DNA from: Pedobacter sp. Leaf250 | GTDB taxonomy: Bacteria > Bacteroidota > Bacteroidia > Sphingobacteriales > Sphingobacteriaceae | Assembly (NCBI RefSeq): GCF_920984735.1 | Contig: NZ_CAKLBU010000026.1 | Location: 1 to 61,214 of the forward strand | Direction of reading: 5' to 3' | DNA: 61,214 nt | Shown here: positions 32,877-41,377 of the stretch, in pieces | How positions within the stretch are numbered: the stretch's first letter is position 1 | How the letters are laid out: every line of letters starts with the position of its first letter | Position numbers and translations under genes: made by a program | The notes under the pieces: model-generated | Database searches by the model: none | What the model was told of the DNA's origin: nothing | The model's input: the letters and a program-made list of their open reading frames with translations, nothing else

Positions 32877-34613
32877 ATGGCAAAACTCAAAGAGGCTAAA
32901 AAACCAAGTGTTTTTAGTTTACTTGCATCATATAAAGGCTTAATTTTCCTGCTGATTTTATTTGCGTTATTAAGTAATGGCATTAATTTATTATTGCCAA
33001 AAATTATTGCCCATGGAATTGATTCTTATACCAATAACACTTTTGATTTAGATTCGATTTTATTGCAGTTTGCGCTTGCGATTGTATTGGTTTTTATCTT
33101 CACTTACCTGCAGAGTATTGTGCAAACCTACGCATCAGAAAGGGTAGCACGAGATTTACGAACCAAACTATCCGACCAGATTTCGCGTCAAAGTCATGCC
33201 TATATTATTCAGGCGAATCCATCTAAGCTACTTACTAACCTTACTTCCGATGCCGATTCAATAAAGATGTTCGTATCGCAGGCAATTGTTTCTCTTGCAT
33301 CCTCTATATTTTTAATTGTTGGCGCCAGCATTTTATTAATGATGATCAATTGGAAATTGGCTCTTTGTGTCATTGCCATTGTGCCTATAATTGGTGGTGC
33401 TTTTTTCTTCGTTTTGAAAAAAGTAAGGGTGTTGTTTATTAAAAGTCGTGAAGTGATCGATTGGCTGAATAAAGTAATCAGCGAAAGTATTTTAGGGTCT
33501 GCCTTAATTCGTGTAATCAATTCGCAACAACTTGAATACAACAAATTTCTGGATGCAAACGCGAAAGCCAGAGATTTAGGATTGTCGATTCTTCGTCTTT
33601 TTGCAGGTTTGATACCAATTATTGTATTTGTAGCTAACCTTGCAGGTTTAACTATTTTAGTTCTCGGTGGTCATTTTGTGATTAACGATACCATGAGTTT
33701 GGGTGAATTTGCCGCATTCAATAGTTATTTATCACTTATTATCTTCCCGATTTTGGTGATTGGCTTTATGAGTAATGTGATTGCACAGGCAACGGCATCA
33801 TACCAAAGAATAGAAAGTGTTTTAAACGCACCAGAAATTAAACATCCGGGAACTTTAACAGATGAACTGGTAGGCGATGTAGAAGCCAAAAACATAACAC
33901 TAACCATCGGACAAAAACCGATATTAAAATATATTTCCTTTGCAACCAAAGCTGGTTCAAAAACGGCAATTATTGGTCCTACAGCTGCGGGGAAAACTCA
34001 ATTACTTTATATTCTCACGGGTTTAATCCATCCAAATAGTGGAGAAGTTCTTTTTGATGAAAAGGAAATTAATCAATATAACCAAGAGAATTTTCACAGG
34101 CAAGTGGGTTTCGTTTTTCAGGATAGCATCATGTTTAACATGAGCATTCGCGAAAATATTGCGTTCAGCGATACCGTTACCGATGAATCATTAGCAAAAG
34201 CAATTCAAACTGCCGAATTAAAAGATTTTGTAGACAATCTACCCGATAAATTGAATACCATCGTTTCTGAACGTGGAAATAGTCTTTCTGGAGGGCAAAA
34301 ACAGCGAATTATGTTGGCGAGAGCACTGGCTGTAAATCCGAAGATTTTATTGCTCGATGATTTTACAGCAAGAGTGGATAACAATACCGAAAAACGAATT
34401 TTGGAAAACATTCAACAAAATTATCCTGGTTTAACCTTATTATCAGTTACTCAAAAAATAGCATCTGTTGAAAATTACGATAAAGTTATCTTGCTGATGC
34501 AGGGCGAAATCATCGCAGAGGGAACACATCAGGAATTGCTAAAAAGCAGCCCTGAATACGTTCAGATTTACAATTCACAACAGAGCACCAGCAATTATGA
34601 ACTACAATCTTAA
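32877..34613 (+). CDS. ABC exporter subunit 1 (degenerate nucleotide site)
   Basis: This is a 578-residue half-transporter: six membrane helices (about 15-310) fused to an ATPase domain. Walker A GPTAAGKTQ is around residue 367-375, the signature LSGGQKQ is canonical around residue 470, but Walker B ends in LLLDDFTARVD (Asp in place of the catalytic Glu) and the H-loop reads SVTQKIASV (Gln in place of His). It pairs with the next gene, which overlaps by 17 bp, to form a heterodimer like TM287/288 or BmrCD. The substrate (drug, lipid or peptide) is unknown. It contributes the intact signature to the consensus site of its partner. Confidence 0.93.
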   Translation: MAKLKEAKKPSVFSLLASYKGLIFLLILFALLSNGINLLLPKIIAHGIDSYTNNTFDLDSILLQFALAIVLVFIFTYLQSIVQTYASERVARDLRTKLSDQISRQSHAYIIQANPSKLLTNLTSDADSIKMFVSQAIVSLASSIFLIVGASILLMMINWKLALCVIAIVPIIGGAFFFVLKKVRVLFIKSREVIDWLNKVISESILGSALIRVINSQQLEYNKFLDANAKARDLGLSILRLFAGLIPIIVFVANLAGLTILVLGGHFVINDTMSLGEFAAFNSYLSLIIFPILVIGFMSNVIAQATASYQRIESVLNAPEIKHPGTLTDELVGDVEAKNITLTIGQKPILKYISFATKAGSKTAIIGPTAAGKTQLLYILTGLIHPNSGEVLFDEKEINQYNQENFHRQVGFVFQDSIMFNMSIRENIAFSDTVTDESLAKAIQTAELKDFVDNLPDKLNTIVSERGNSLSGGQKQRIMLARALAVNPKILLLDDFTARVDNNTEKRILENIQQNYPGLTLLSVTQKIASVENYDKVILLMQGEIIAEGTHQELLKSSPEYVQIYNSQQSTSNYELQS

Positions 34614-36357
34614 CCAGCTTACTCAAAAGCAGGAAAAGCAATCTACCTACCAGGCGCTTAAAAGATTGCTTAAATTTATTTCTGGCGAACATAAAAATTT
34701 ATGGCTGGCACTAATTGCAATTCTGGTAAATTCTGGCTTGCTGTTACTTGGGCCACTTTTGATAGGCCATACTATCGATGCCTATATCCGAACAAAACAG
34801 TTTAATGGTGTATTAATGTTCGCCGGAATTATTCTTGTAATGTATTCGATTGCCATGGTTACAGGTTACACGCAAACTAAATTAATGGGTGGCATTGGTC
34901 AACGAATGCTTTTTACCTTGCGCAATGCTATTTTTAACAAACTTCAAGAATTACCAGTTTCTTTTTTTAATGAAAATAAAGCTGGCGATTTAATTTCTCG
35001 CGTAAACAATGATACCGATAAGCTAAACCAGTTCTTTTCGCAATCACTGATGCAATTTGTAAGCAGTATTATCACCATGATTGGCGCTGGCATTTTCCTG
35101 TTGTCTATCAATTTTGAACTAGGTGCTGCAGCACTTTCGCCTGCAGTTGTAATTGTACTTTTTACCGTGATTTTATCTCCATGGGTAAAGAGAAAGAATG
35201 CAAAGAATTTAAAAAGCGTTGGCGGAATGAGTGCCGAAATTCAGGAAAGCCTGAATAATTTTAAAGTTATTATTGCTTTTAACCGTCGCGATTACTTTAG
35301 GAAACGTTTCGATGAAGCCAACAGAGAAAATTACAAAACAGCAATTGGTGCAGGTTTGGCTAACAATATTTTTGTACCGGTTTATGGTTTACTTTCGAGT
35401 GCAGCACAATTAATTGTTTTGCTTTTCGGTATATATTTAATTTCCATTGGAAATTTTTCTTTGGGCCTGTTAGTGAGTTACATTTCTTACTGCACTAATT
35501 TTTACAATCCGTTAAGGCAGTTGGCGGCACTTTGGACAAGCTTTCAAGTGGCAATGGCCAGTTGGGATCGGATTTCGCAAATCCTGTTGCTGGAAACAAA
35601 CCTTACTCAGGTTGACGACGATAAATCTGTCACATCAGATGCTTTGCTGGAATTTAAAAACGTTCATTTCTCATATAATGATTCGAAGGAGATTCTGCAT
35701 AACATCAATCTAAAATTCGAAAAAGGTAAAACTTATGCCCTGATTGGTCCAACGGGTGGTGGTAAAACTACAACCGCATCATTAATTTCTCGTTTGTACG
35801 ATGCTACAAAAGGTACCGTTTTACTAAATGGAAGAGATATTCGCTCATTTACTGCAGAAGAACGTACCAAGAAAATCGGATTCATTTTACAAGAGCCATT
35901 TTTGTTTACAGGAACCGTAAAAGATAATATTCTTTATGGCAACAGTCAGTATAAAGACGTGAGTGATGATGAATTAAAAAAAATCATTCAGGATGCTAAC
36001 CTCGATGCACTTCTGGCCATTTTTGATGAGGGATTAAATACCCAAATTACATCAGGTGCTGATAGTATTAGTTTAGGGCAAAAGCAGTTAATTGCTTTCA
36101 TGAGAGCAGTATTGCGTAACCCTGAATTGTTGATTTTAGATGAAGCAACAGCAAATATTGACACCATTACAGAGCAATTGTTAAGCAGTATATTGAATAA
36201 ATTATCAAAAGAAACAACCCTGGTGATTATTGCGCACCGCTTAAATACCATTGAAAATGCCGATGAAATTTATTTCGTAAATGAAGGTGAGGTGCAAAAA
36301 GCTGGAACACTAAATGATGCTCTTGATATGTTATTAAAAGGGAAGAGGGTAAGTTAA
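34597..36357 (+). CDS. ABC exporter subunit 2 (catalytic nucleotide site)
   Basis: This 586-residue half-transporter overlaps the previous gene by 17 bp and is its likely dimer partner. It has six membrane helices and an ATPase domain with Walker A GPTGGGKTTTAS, Walker B LLILDEATANID with the catalytic Glu, and an intact H-loop His (VIIAHRLNTI). Its signature is altered to ISLGQKQ. Together with the partner this gives one consensus ATP site (Walker A/B and His here, LSGGQ from subunit 1) and one degenerate site, the pattern of heterodimeric bacterial exporters. No regulator is adjacent. Start ATG 34597 is set by translational coupling. Confidence 0.93.
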   Translation: MNYNLNQLTQKQEKQSTYQALKRLLKFISGEHKNLWLALIAILVNSGLLLLGPLLIGHTIDAYIRTKQFNGVLMFAGIILVMYSIAMVTGYTQTKLMGGIGQRMLFTLRNAIFNKLQELPVSFFNENKAGDLISRVNNDTDKLNQFFSQSLMQFVSSIITMIGAGIFLLSINFELGAAALSPAVVIVLFTVILSPWVKRKNAKNLKSVGGMSAEIQESLNNFKVIIAFNRRDYFRKRFDEANRENYKTAIGAGLANNIFVPVYGLLSSAAQLIVLLFGIYLISIGNFSLGLLVSYISYCTNFYNPLRQLAALWTSFQVAMASWDRISQILLLETNLTQVDDDKSVTSDALLEFKNVHFSYNDSKEILHNINLKFEKGKTYALIGPTGGGKTTTASLISRLYDATKGTVLLNGRDIRSFTAEERTKKIGFILQEPFLFTGTVKDNILYGNSQYKDVSDDELKKIIQDANLDALLAIFDEGLNTQITSGADSISLGQKQLIAFMRAVLRNPELLILDEATANIDTITEQLLSSILNKLSKETTLVIIAHRLNTIENADEIYFVNEGEVQKAGTLNDALDMLLKGKRVS

Positions 36358-36440
36358 ATTTTCCAAACAACAAATGGTTCATCGCTCAAATCAATTTCAG
36401 AACCATATAGCTGATTTATTAATTTTATTTTCAGTAAATT

Positions 36441-36470
36441 TTGAAAGTTTAAAACATTAGGCTATTTTTG
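36441..36470 (+). promoter_or_regulatory. Bacteroidota promoter TTG-N19-TATTTTTG
   Basis: TTG at 36441-36443 (within TTTTG), 19 bp, then TATTTTTG at 36463-36470: a full match to the consensus, 18 bp before ATG 36488. It shows that the next two genes have their own promoter, separate from the ABC operon. Confidence 0.8.
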
Positions 36471-36487
36471 TTTGTAAATTAATATTT

Positions 36488-37390
36488 ATGAAGCAATCTA
36501 ATAAGAAGGTTTTAGGTTTTATCATTCCGAATTTGGTCATTTTATCCATTATTGGTAACAATAAAATGCTCAATCCAGCAAGTGGTGGTGTGTTGGTGTT
36601 TTCCGAATTTGTAATTCTGCCAATGCTTATGGGCATTATGAGCGCCTGGTTTTGGAAAGACTTTAAGCTATCGAGTAAAGCATTAATCTGGAATTCTATT
36701 TTAAACGGCTTTATTGCCATATTACTTAGTTTTTTATTCTTGGGAGAAGGCACTATTTGCTTAATTATCGTATCTCCATTGATATTTGCATTTGTTATTA
36801 CCGGGGCATTTATTGGCAAAACAATGTTCAAAAGAAATAATCAAAAATTTAATGTCAGTTTTGTTTTCTTACTACTCTTCATTTTTATCACCGATTCCAT
36901 ATCTGATCATCATTATGAAAATATGGTTTCAGATAAAATCGTAATTAAAGCAACGCCAGAAAAAATCTGGAAAAATGTTGTGGCATTTGAAAAAATCAAA
37001 GAACCAAATCAGTACTGGCTATTTAAAGTTGGTATGCCAAGCCCAATGCAAACTACCGTAACAGCAAATAAGCTTGGCGCCGGCAGAAAATGTATTTTTA
37101 GTAATGGTTACACTTTTGATGAAAAGATAGTTGCTTTTGATGTAAACAAAAATCTAACTTTCGATATCGTCAATCAGCCTCAAGATCCGGAAATAATGGG
37201 GCACATTGATATTGATAGGGGGCAATTTATTTTAAAAGATAACGGTAACGGTACCACAACGCTCATCGGGAATAGTTGGTATAAACTTCATGTTTTCCCT
37301 ATTTGGTATTATGATATTTGGGCAGAAAGCATCACCAGAAATGTGCATTTAAGAGTTATGGAACATATCAAAACCCTAAGTGAAAAATGA
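36488..37390 (+). CDS. Membrane-anchored SRPBCC (START-like) protein
   Basis: This is a 300-residue protein with four hydrophobic segments in the first ~135 residues (FIIPNLVILSII, FVILPMLMGIMSAWFW, LNGFIAILLSFLFL, CLIIVSPLIFAFVITGAF, FVFLLLFIFI) and a C-terminal helix-grip (SRPBCC-like) domain from about residue 145 to 295 (KIVIKATPEKIWKNVVAFE, NGNGTTTLIGNSWYKL). The architecture membrane-plus-SRPBCC suggests binding of a lipid or small hydrophobic molecule at the inner membrane. It forms an operon with the following DUF5519 gene (ATGA overlap). No family name is certain for the N-terminal half. Confidence 0.8.
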   Translation: MKQSNKKVLGFIIPNLVILSIIGNNKMLNPASGGVLVFSEFVILPMLMGIMSAWFWKDFKLSSKALIWNSILNGFIAILLSFLFLGEGTICLIIVSPLIFAFVITGAFIGKTMFKRNNQKFNVSFVFLLLFIFITDSISDHHYENMVSDKIVIKATPEKIWKNVVAFEKIKEPNQYWLFKVGMPSPMQTTVTANKLGAGRKCIFSNGYTFDEKIVAFDVNKNLTFDIVNQPQDPEIMGHIDIDRGQFILKDNGNGTTTLIGNSWYKLHVFPIWYYDIWAESITRNVHLRVMEHIKTLSEK

Positions 37391-37833
37391 TATTTCGTTT
37401 TGTTGTAAAATACCTGGGTTTTTTGAAATCAATACCATTTTTCTCATTGATTTATGATAGCTTAATAAAACTTTGGATAATGATATCAAATCCACATATG
37501 TTATCATGGTGTGATGATATAGAAAATGAAGTACTAAAATGGGAGGGCACCTCCATCTCCTTACACAAATTTGGTGGTACCCAGTTTAACTTTTATAACA
37601 AAGAGTTAGGTCATTTGCATAGCAATGGCATTTTAGATATACGCTTGAACCAAAAGTTGAAAAAAATACTTACCGATAAAAAGCTTGCTCATGATCATCA
37701 TATTTTTGAACAATCAGGATGGATTAGCTTTTATATTCATAACAAAGCTGATGTGGTTAGTGCTATATCTTTATTACGCCTGGCTTATGGTAAAATGCAG
37801 GAAATTTATTTCAAAAACCAGATTGTACAATAA
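37387..37833 (+). CDS. Luciferase-domain (DUF5519) protein
   Basis: The 148-residue protein matches the DUF5519 ('luciferase domain') pattern: ISLHKFGGTQFNFYNKELGHLHSNGILDIRLN in blocks, HHIFEQSGWISFYIHNKADVVSAISLLRLAYGK at the C-terminus. This domain is named after fungal and plant annotations; no luciferase activity is established for it. The first ~40 residues are hydrophobic and could anchor the protein. It overlaps the upstream SRPBCC gene by 4 bp (ATGA) and so is translationally coupled. A partnership of a lipid-binding-like protein with DUF5519 is a testable but unproven idea. Confidence 0.78.
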   Translation: MIFRFVVKYLGFLKSIPFFSLIYDSLIKLWIMISNPHMLSWCDDIENEVLKWEGTSISLHKFGGTQFNFYNKELGHLHSNGILDIRLNQKLKKILTDKKLAHDHHIFEQSGWISFYIHNKADVVSAISLLRLAYGKMQEIYFKNQIVQ

Positions 37834-37920
37834 TAATTTTGTTCAGTTTATTCATCCAGCGAAATTGTAAATCGTGTTAATTAATTTTGTTATTCCTAAT
37901 TATATAGGGATAGACAACTA

Positions 37921-37952
37921 AAAAAGCCCTTTCAGGATTGAGGGGCTTTTTT
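37921..37952. terminator. Bidirectional terminator
   Basis: Stem AAAAAGCCC / GGGCTTTTT (37921-37929, 37943-37951) with T and A runs on both sides, between convergent genes at 37833 and 37971. Confidence 0.85.
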
Positions 37953-37970
37953 AATATTCTGAAAATTATG

Positions 37971-38321
37971 CTAACTAGGCTGCTTAAAATAATCTTGAAT
38001 CAGCTGATGTTTTTCTGATGATACTGGTTGTAGTGTACAATTTATTAATCTGTGCTGAGATGAATTGTATTTCTCAATAAAGGTTGCTTCAGTATTACTG
38101 AATTTTAAATATCCTTGTTCAAAATATCTTTCTTCAATTTCGGCTGATGAATCCATTGATCTAAACCATAATTTAACCATCGATGAAGTTATTTTATCCA
38201 GGTAAAGCCAGTGATAAACCTGCGAGATATCTGTTCCTTCAGGCAGATCAGTTCGCTTAACTTCCATTATTAAAGTTTCAGCGTTTTCAAAAAGATAGAG
38301 TATTTTATAGTTGGACAACAT
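37971..38321 (-). CDS. Hypothetical protein, 116 aa
   Basis: I do not recognise a family. The protein is soluble, without signal peptide, mixed alpha/beta, with a middle WLYLDKITSSMVKLWFRSMD and a Glu/Tyr-rich C-terminus. The start is ATG 38321, not the upstream TTG at 38330, because a TACTTTTG promoter box (38335-38328 on the minus strand) lies immediately before it. With that box 6 bp upstream of ATG, the mRNA would be nearly leaderless. Convergent neighbour with a shared terminator. Function unknown. Confidence 0.6.
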   Translation of the reverse strand: MLSNYKILYLFENAETLIMEVKRTDLPEGTDISQVYHWLYLDKITSSMVKLWFRSMDSSAEIEERYFEQGYLKFSNTEATFIEKYNSSQHRLINCTLQPVSSEKHQLIQDYFKQPS

Positions 38322-38327
38322 TGTGGG

Positions 38328-38335
38328 CAAAAGTA
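38328..38335 (-). promoter_or_regulatory. Putative -7 box (TACTTTTG) of the hypothetical gene
   Basis: Minus-strand match to TAnnTTTG ending 6 bp before the ATG at 38321. Confidence 0.45.
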
Positions 38336-38525
38336 ATACAACAATTATAACTTCTAACAGGATGTTTTCAACATAATGAATTATAAAAGTTGAACACGTA
38401 TTTTTTTATTGCTGATGACTCCAGGGTAGAGACTATAATTATTATTTACAGCTGTCTTTAAAAAAAGGGCTGCTAATACTAATGCCCACATTTATAGAGA
38501 TTTTTAGAGTAAGATGATATAAACA

Positions 38526-38819
38526 ATGGATAAAGATATGCTGTTGTTTAAAGTAAATAACATATCGAATAATATGAACGAGCCAAAAAATAATACTGAT
38601 CAAAATCAGGGTACAGAATTAAAAGGATCGAATACAATTAAAGATCCAAATGATTGGAGTACAGGAGAAGAGCCTATGACAGGCGCACAGCAATCTTATT
38701 TAAAAACTTTATCTGATGAAGCTGGAGAACCATTTGACGAAAATTTGAGTAAAGCGCAAGCTTCCATACGAATTGATGAACTTCAGCATAAAACTGGTAG
38801 AGGTTTAGATCAAGATTAA
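38526..38819 (+). CDS. DUF3072 family protein
   Basis: This small acidic protein (97 aa from ATG 38526; 81 aa from the alternative ATG 38574) has the DUF3072 core: DWSTGEEPMTGAQQSYLKTLSDEAGEPFD and a C-terminal SKAQASIRIDELQHKTGRG. DUF3072 proteins are small, hydrophilic and of unknown function; some are linked with stress conditions, which I cannot confirm here. The second Met begins a sequence (MNEPKNN) closer to typical starts of the family, so the shorter form may be the real one. The gene ends in a strong terminator. Confidence 0.8.
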   Translation: MDKDMLLFKVNNISNNMNEPKNNTDQNQGTELKGSNTIKDPNDWSTGEEPMTGAQQSYLKTLSDEAGEPFDENLSKAQASIRIDELQHKTGRGLDQD

Positions 38820-38852
38820 TATATTGATAAGCTAAATCATGTATGAATTAAT

Positions 38853-38890
38853 AAAAATAAAGTCTGCAATTTTTTGCAGACTTTATTTTT
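38853..38890 (+). terminator. Terminator after DUF3072 gene
   Basis: A perfect 17-bp stem AAAAATAAAGTCTGCAA / TTGCAGACTTTATTTTT (38853-38869, 38874-38890) with a 4-base loop, about 33 bp after the stop codon. Confidence 0.9.
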
Positions 38891-39044
38891 TAGTAAATTT
38901 TCGCAAGAATTATGGAGCCGAAATAAAATGTTCATAAGTGCTCATTTAATTTTTATTGAACGATACTAATTGGATATTTTTTTAACGACTAAATAGGCCA
39001 TAAGCAGCCCTCATTACTATACCTAAAATAGCCTTAAAAATACA

Positions 39045-39076
39045 AAAGACCCGCATAACTTAATATGCGAGTCTTT
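39045..39076 (-). terminator. Terminator of ssrA
   Basis: A 13-bp stem AAAGACTCGCATA / TATGCGGGTCTTT on the minus strand (one T-G pair, possible only in minus-strand RNA), 5 bp after the mature tmRNA 3' end. Confidence 0.82.
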
Positions 39077-39081
39077 AATTG

Positions 39082-39444
39082 TGGAGCCGAAGGGAGTCGA
39101 ACCCTTGTCCAGTTGTGAGATAACCTATACCTTCTACATGCTTATTTTTCAATTGATTTTCGGGAAATAAACGGGCTGAAAACCGACCTTATTTAAATCC
39201 TTAGATACTTTATCTCACTTCAAATCGCATCTCTTTGAAGCCAGCTTTGTTGTTTCGATGCCCCGATTTCTAACCCAACAATGCAGCAGTTAGAGGGACA
39301 AAAGCTAAGTAGTTCTAAACTAGGCAGCTAAGGCGTAAGTATTTTCGCCAACTAAAATGTGAACGTTCACTTTAAGTGCTCTCCGTACAACGCACTGCAT
39401 GCTAACATAACCTTCGCCACCCTGTCAAATCCAAGAACGGCCCC
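39082..39444 (-). ncRNA. ssrA: Transfer-messenger RNA (tmRNA)
   Basis: The RNA rescues stalled ribosomes and tags nascent proteins for degradation. The 5' end GGGGCCG pairs with the 3' end CGGCTCC (one G-U pair), followed by discriminator A; CCA is not encoded. The T-arm reads GGGTTCGACTCCC. The tag reading frame starts after UAGUU and encodes GENTYALAA-stop at 39349-39320, with GGC as resume codon. Length about 363 nt, normal. Promoter box TACATTTG at 39484-39477 precedes it, with ~26 nt probably removed by RNase P. Ends are set by the pairing; the internal pseudoknots were not modelled. Confidence 0.96.
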
Positions 39445-39476
39445 AATAATCAATTATAAAATTGAAAATCGAATAA

Positions 39477-39484
39477 CAAATGTA
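39477..39484 (-). promoter_or_regulatory. Putative -7 box (TACATTTG) of ssrA
   Basis: Minus-strand match to TAnnTTTG about 33 bp upstream of the tmRNA 5' end, leaving a short precursor leader. Confidence 0.5.
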
Positions 39485-39546
39485 CAAAAAATACGCCAAA
39501 GATGAATGATTGTTGTCTATAATTCAATCATTCTTCTTTATTGGAA

Positions 39547-40746
39547 TTAAATCGTCCGCCCAGGATATTGTTGCAATGCAATCTCCAAACAATCCATTGC
39601 AGCATTCAAATCATCTGTATTTAATACATATGCCATACGCACCTCATTTTTGCCAGAACCTGGCGAAGAATAAAAGCCAGTTGCTGGGGCCATCATTACT
39701 GTTTGGTTGTTTTGGCTAAAATCTTCTAAAATCCACTGACAAAACTTATCTGCATCATCAATGGGAAATTTAGCCACCACATAAAATGCGCCACCAGGAT
39801 TTGGACAGAAAACACCTTCAATGTTATTTAAACGGCTAACTAAAGTATCTCTTCTTAGGGTATATTCAGTGTTTACTTTTTCAAAATAACTATCAGGAGT
39901 ATCAACAGCTGCTGCACCTGCAATCTGTTCAACCATTCCCGGACTTAATCTGGCTTGTGCAAATTTCAATCCTGAAGCAATAACTGCTGCATTTTTGGTA
40001 ATTAAACAACCTAAACGGGCACCACAGGCGCTATAACGTTTTGATACTGTATCCATAATCACTACGTTTTCGTCTAATCCATCTAAATGCATTGGTGAGA
40101 TAAACGCTCTGCCATCATAGCAAAATTCACGATAAGCTTCATCAGAAAATAAAAACAAATCATATTTAACACATAATGTTTTTAACGCTTCTAATTCTTC
40201 TTTTGAATATAAATAACCAGTTGGGTTATTCGGGTTACATATGATTATTGCCTTGGTTTTATCTGTAATCAATTTCTCAAATTCTGCAATAGGAGGCAAG
40301 GCAAAACCATTTTCAATGTACGATAAAATGGGTTTAACAACTACGTTACTCATGCAAGCAAAACCATTATAATTTGCATAAAAGGGTTCTGGAATTATAA
40401 TTTCATCACCTTCATTAACACAAGTTTGCATGGCAATCGTAATCGCTTCTGATCCACCTACAGTTACCAAAATATTTTCTGGTTTGATATTGTAGCCCAG
40501 TTTATTGTAGTATTCAGTTAATTTTAAGCGATAAGCCAAAGTACCTTCTGATGGTGTATATGCCCAAACATTAAAGTCAATATTTTTTATTGCGTTTAAC
40601 ATTCCTTCAGGGGTTTCAATATCTGGTTGACCTATATTAAGGTGGAAAACCTTTTTACCATCTTGTTTTGCTTTATCGGCAAATGGAGTTAATTTTCTGA
40701 TCGGCGAAGCAGGCATCTGCAAGCCTTTTTGTGAAATTTTTGGCAT
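39547..40746 (-). CDS. PLP-dependent class I/II aminotransferase
   Basis: This 399-residue enzyme is a fold-type I aminotransferase related to aspartate/aromatic aminotransferases (AspC/HisC-like); it transfers amino groups between amino acids and 2-oxoacids in the cytoplasm. Motifs: NPNNPTGYLYSKEEL near residue 170, SDEAYREFCYD near 205, and the PLP lysine in VSKRYSACGARLG near residue 235, with RMAYVLNTDDL at the C-terminus. The substrate is uncertain; an aromatic or aspartate role is plausible, since no aminotransferase sits in the pheA cluster. A TATTTTTG box lies 5 bp before the ATG, overlapping the end of the preceding terminator. Confidence 0.92.
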   Translation of the reverse strand: MPKISQKGLQMPASPIRKLTPFADKAKQDGKKVFHLNIGQPDIETPEGMLNAIKNIDFNVWAYTPSEGTLAYRLKLTEYYNKLGYNIKPENILVTVGGSEAITIAMQTCVNEGDEIIIPEPFYANYNGFACMSNVVVKPILSYIENGFALPPIAEFEKLITDKTKAIIICNPNNPTGYLYSKEELEALKTLCVKYDLFLFSDEAYREFCYDGRAFISPMHLDGLDENVVIMDTVSKRYSACGARLGCLITKNAAVIASGLKFAQARLSPGMVEQIAGAAAVDTPDSYFEKVNTEYTLRRDTLVSRLNNIEGVFCPNPGGAFYVVAKFPIDDADKFCQWILEDFSQNNQTVMMAPATGFYSSPGSGKNEVRMAYVLNTDDLNAAMDCLEIALQQYPGRTI

Positions 40747-40750
40747 GGCA

Positions 40751-40787
40751 CAAAAATAAAAAAGTCCCGATTAAAATCGGGACTTTT
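40751..40787 (-). terminator. DUF1573 terminator overlapping the aminotransferase promoter
   Basis: A perfect 12-bp stem AAAAGTCCCGAT / ATCGGGACTTTT (40760-40771, 40776-40787), then a minus-strand T-rich tract that reads TTTTTATTTTTG. The last 8 bases, TATTTTTG (40758-40751), are also a -7 promoter box for the aminotransferase gene, 5 bp before its ATG. Confidence 0.8.
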
Positions 40788-40808
40788 AAATATTATTTAA
40801 TTTAAATG

Positions 40809-41210
40809 TTATTTTGAACTGGCAGAAGTAGCTGCAACTGTTTCTCCTTTAATATAAAGCACTTTAATTGGCGTTTTAGCATTTGAAGTAATGGTTACTG
40901 CTTTCGAAAAAGGTGATGGGCCAGCTGCTGCGTTAAAAGTAACTGAAATAACACCAGATTCTCCTTTTTTAATTGGTGTAACTGTGTATTTTGGAACTGT
41001 ACAACCGCAACTTGCTTCCGCTTTGGTAATAATTAATGGTTCCTCACCAACGTTAGTATATTTGAAATCATAAGTAACCGGCTTGTTCAAAGCAATTTTT
41101 CCGAAATCGTGAGTTTCTGATTCGAATTTAAATTCTGCTGGTTTAGCTTGTGCGTTTGCTGCGATACCAAAACCTAAAACAAAAGCGAATAATACTAAGA
41201 TCTTTTTCAT
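40809..41210 (-). CDS. DUF1573 domain secreted protein
   Basis: This 133-residue protein has a signal peptide (MKKILVLFAFVLGFGIAANAQ) and a single DUF1573 immunoglobulin-like (ASPM/HYDIN-type) domain: FKFESETHDFGKIALNKPVTYDFKYTN, then ASCGCTVPKYTVTPIKKGESGVISVTFN in blocks. The conserved CGC Cys pair may form a disulfide. DUF1573 proteins are abundant, small periplasmic proteins in Bacteroidota with unknown function. Followed by a strong terminator; no operon partner. Start at ATG 41210. Confidence 0.9.
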   Translation of the reverse strand: MKKILVLFAFVLGFGIAANAQAKPAEFKFESETHDFGKIALNKPVTYDFKYTNVGEEPLIITKAEASCGCTVPKYTVTPIKKGESGVISVTFNAAAGPSPFSKAVTITSNAKTPIKVLYIKGETVAATSASSK

Positions 41211-41319
41211 GTTATATTGAAATTATTTTTCTAAAACTTATTAAAACAAATTTAATGTTTTCAGCTTAAAACAAAAACTATTCCAATTAAATTTTGCTTT
41301 TCCATATATAATTTTACAA

Positions 41320-41358
41320 TTGAAGATAAAGGCAAACTTTTAATTTTGTATATATTTG
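41320..41358 (+). promoter_or_regulatory. Promoter region of the E1 gene
   Basis: TTG (41320-41322), 18 bp, then TAATTTTG (41341-41348); a second -7 match TATATTTG at 41351-41358 overlaps downstream. Both precede ATG 41378 by 20-30 bp and support it over the in-frame TTG at 41372. Confidence 0.65.
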
Positions 41359-41377
41359 CCGCAACCAATATTTGATT

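Noticed and set aside
39060..39120. tRNA gene on the minus strand
   Set aside because: The T-arm-like GGGTTCGACTCCC belongs to the tmRNA 3' half; no anticodon arm is present nearby.
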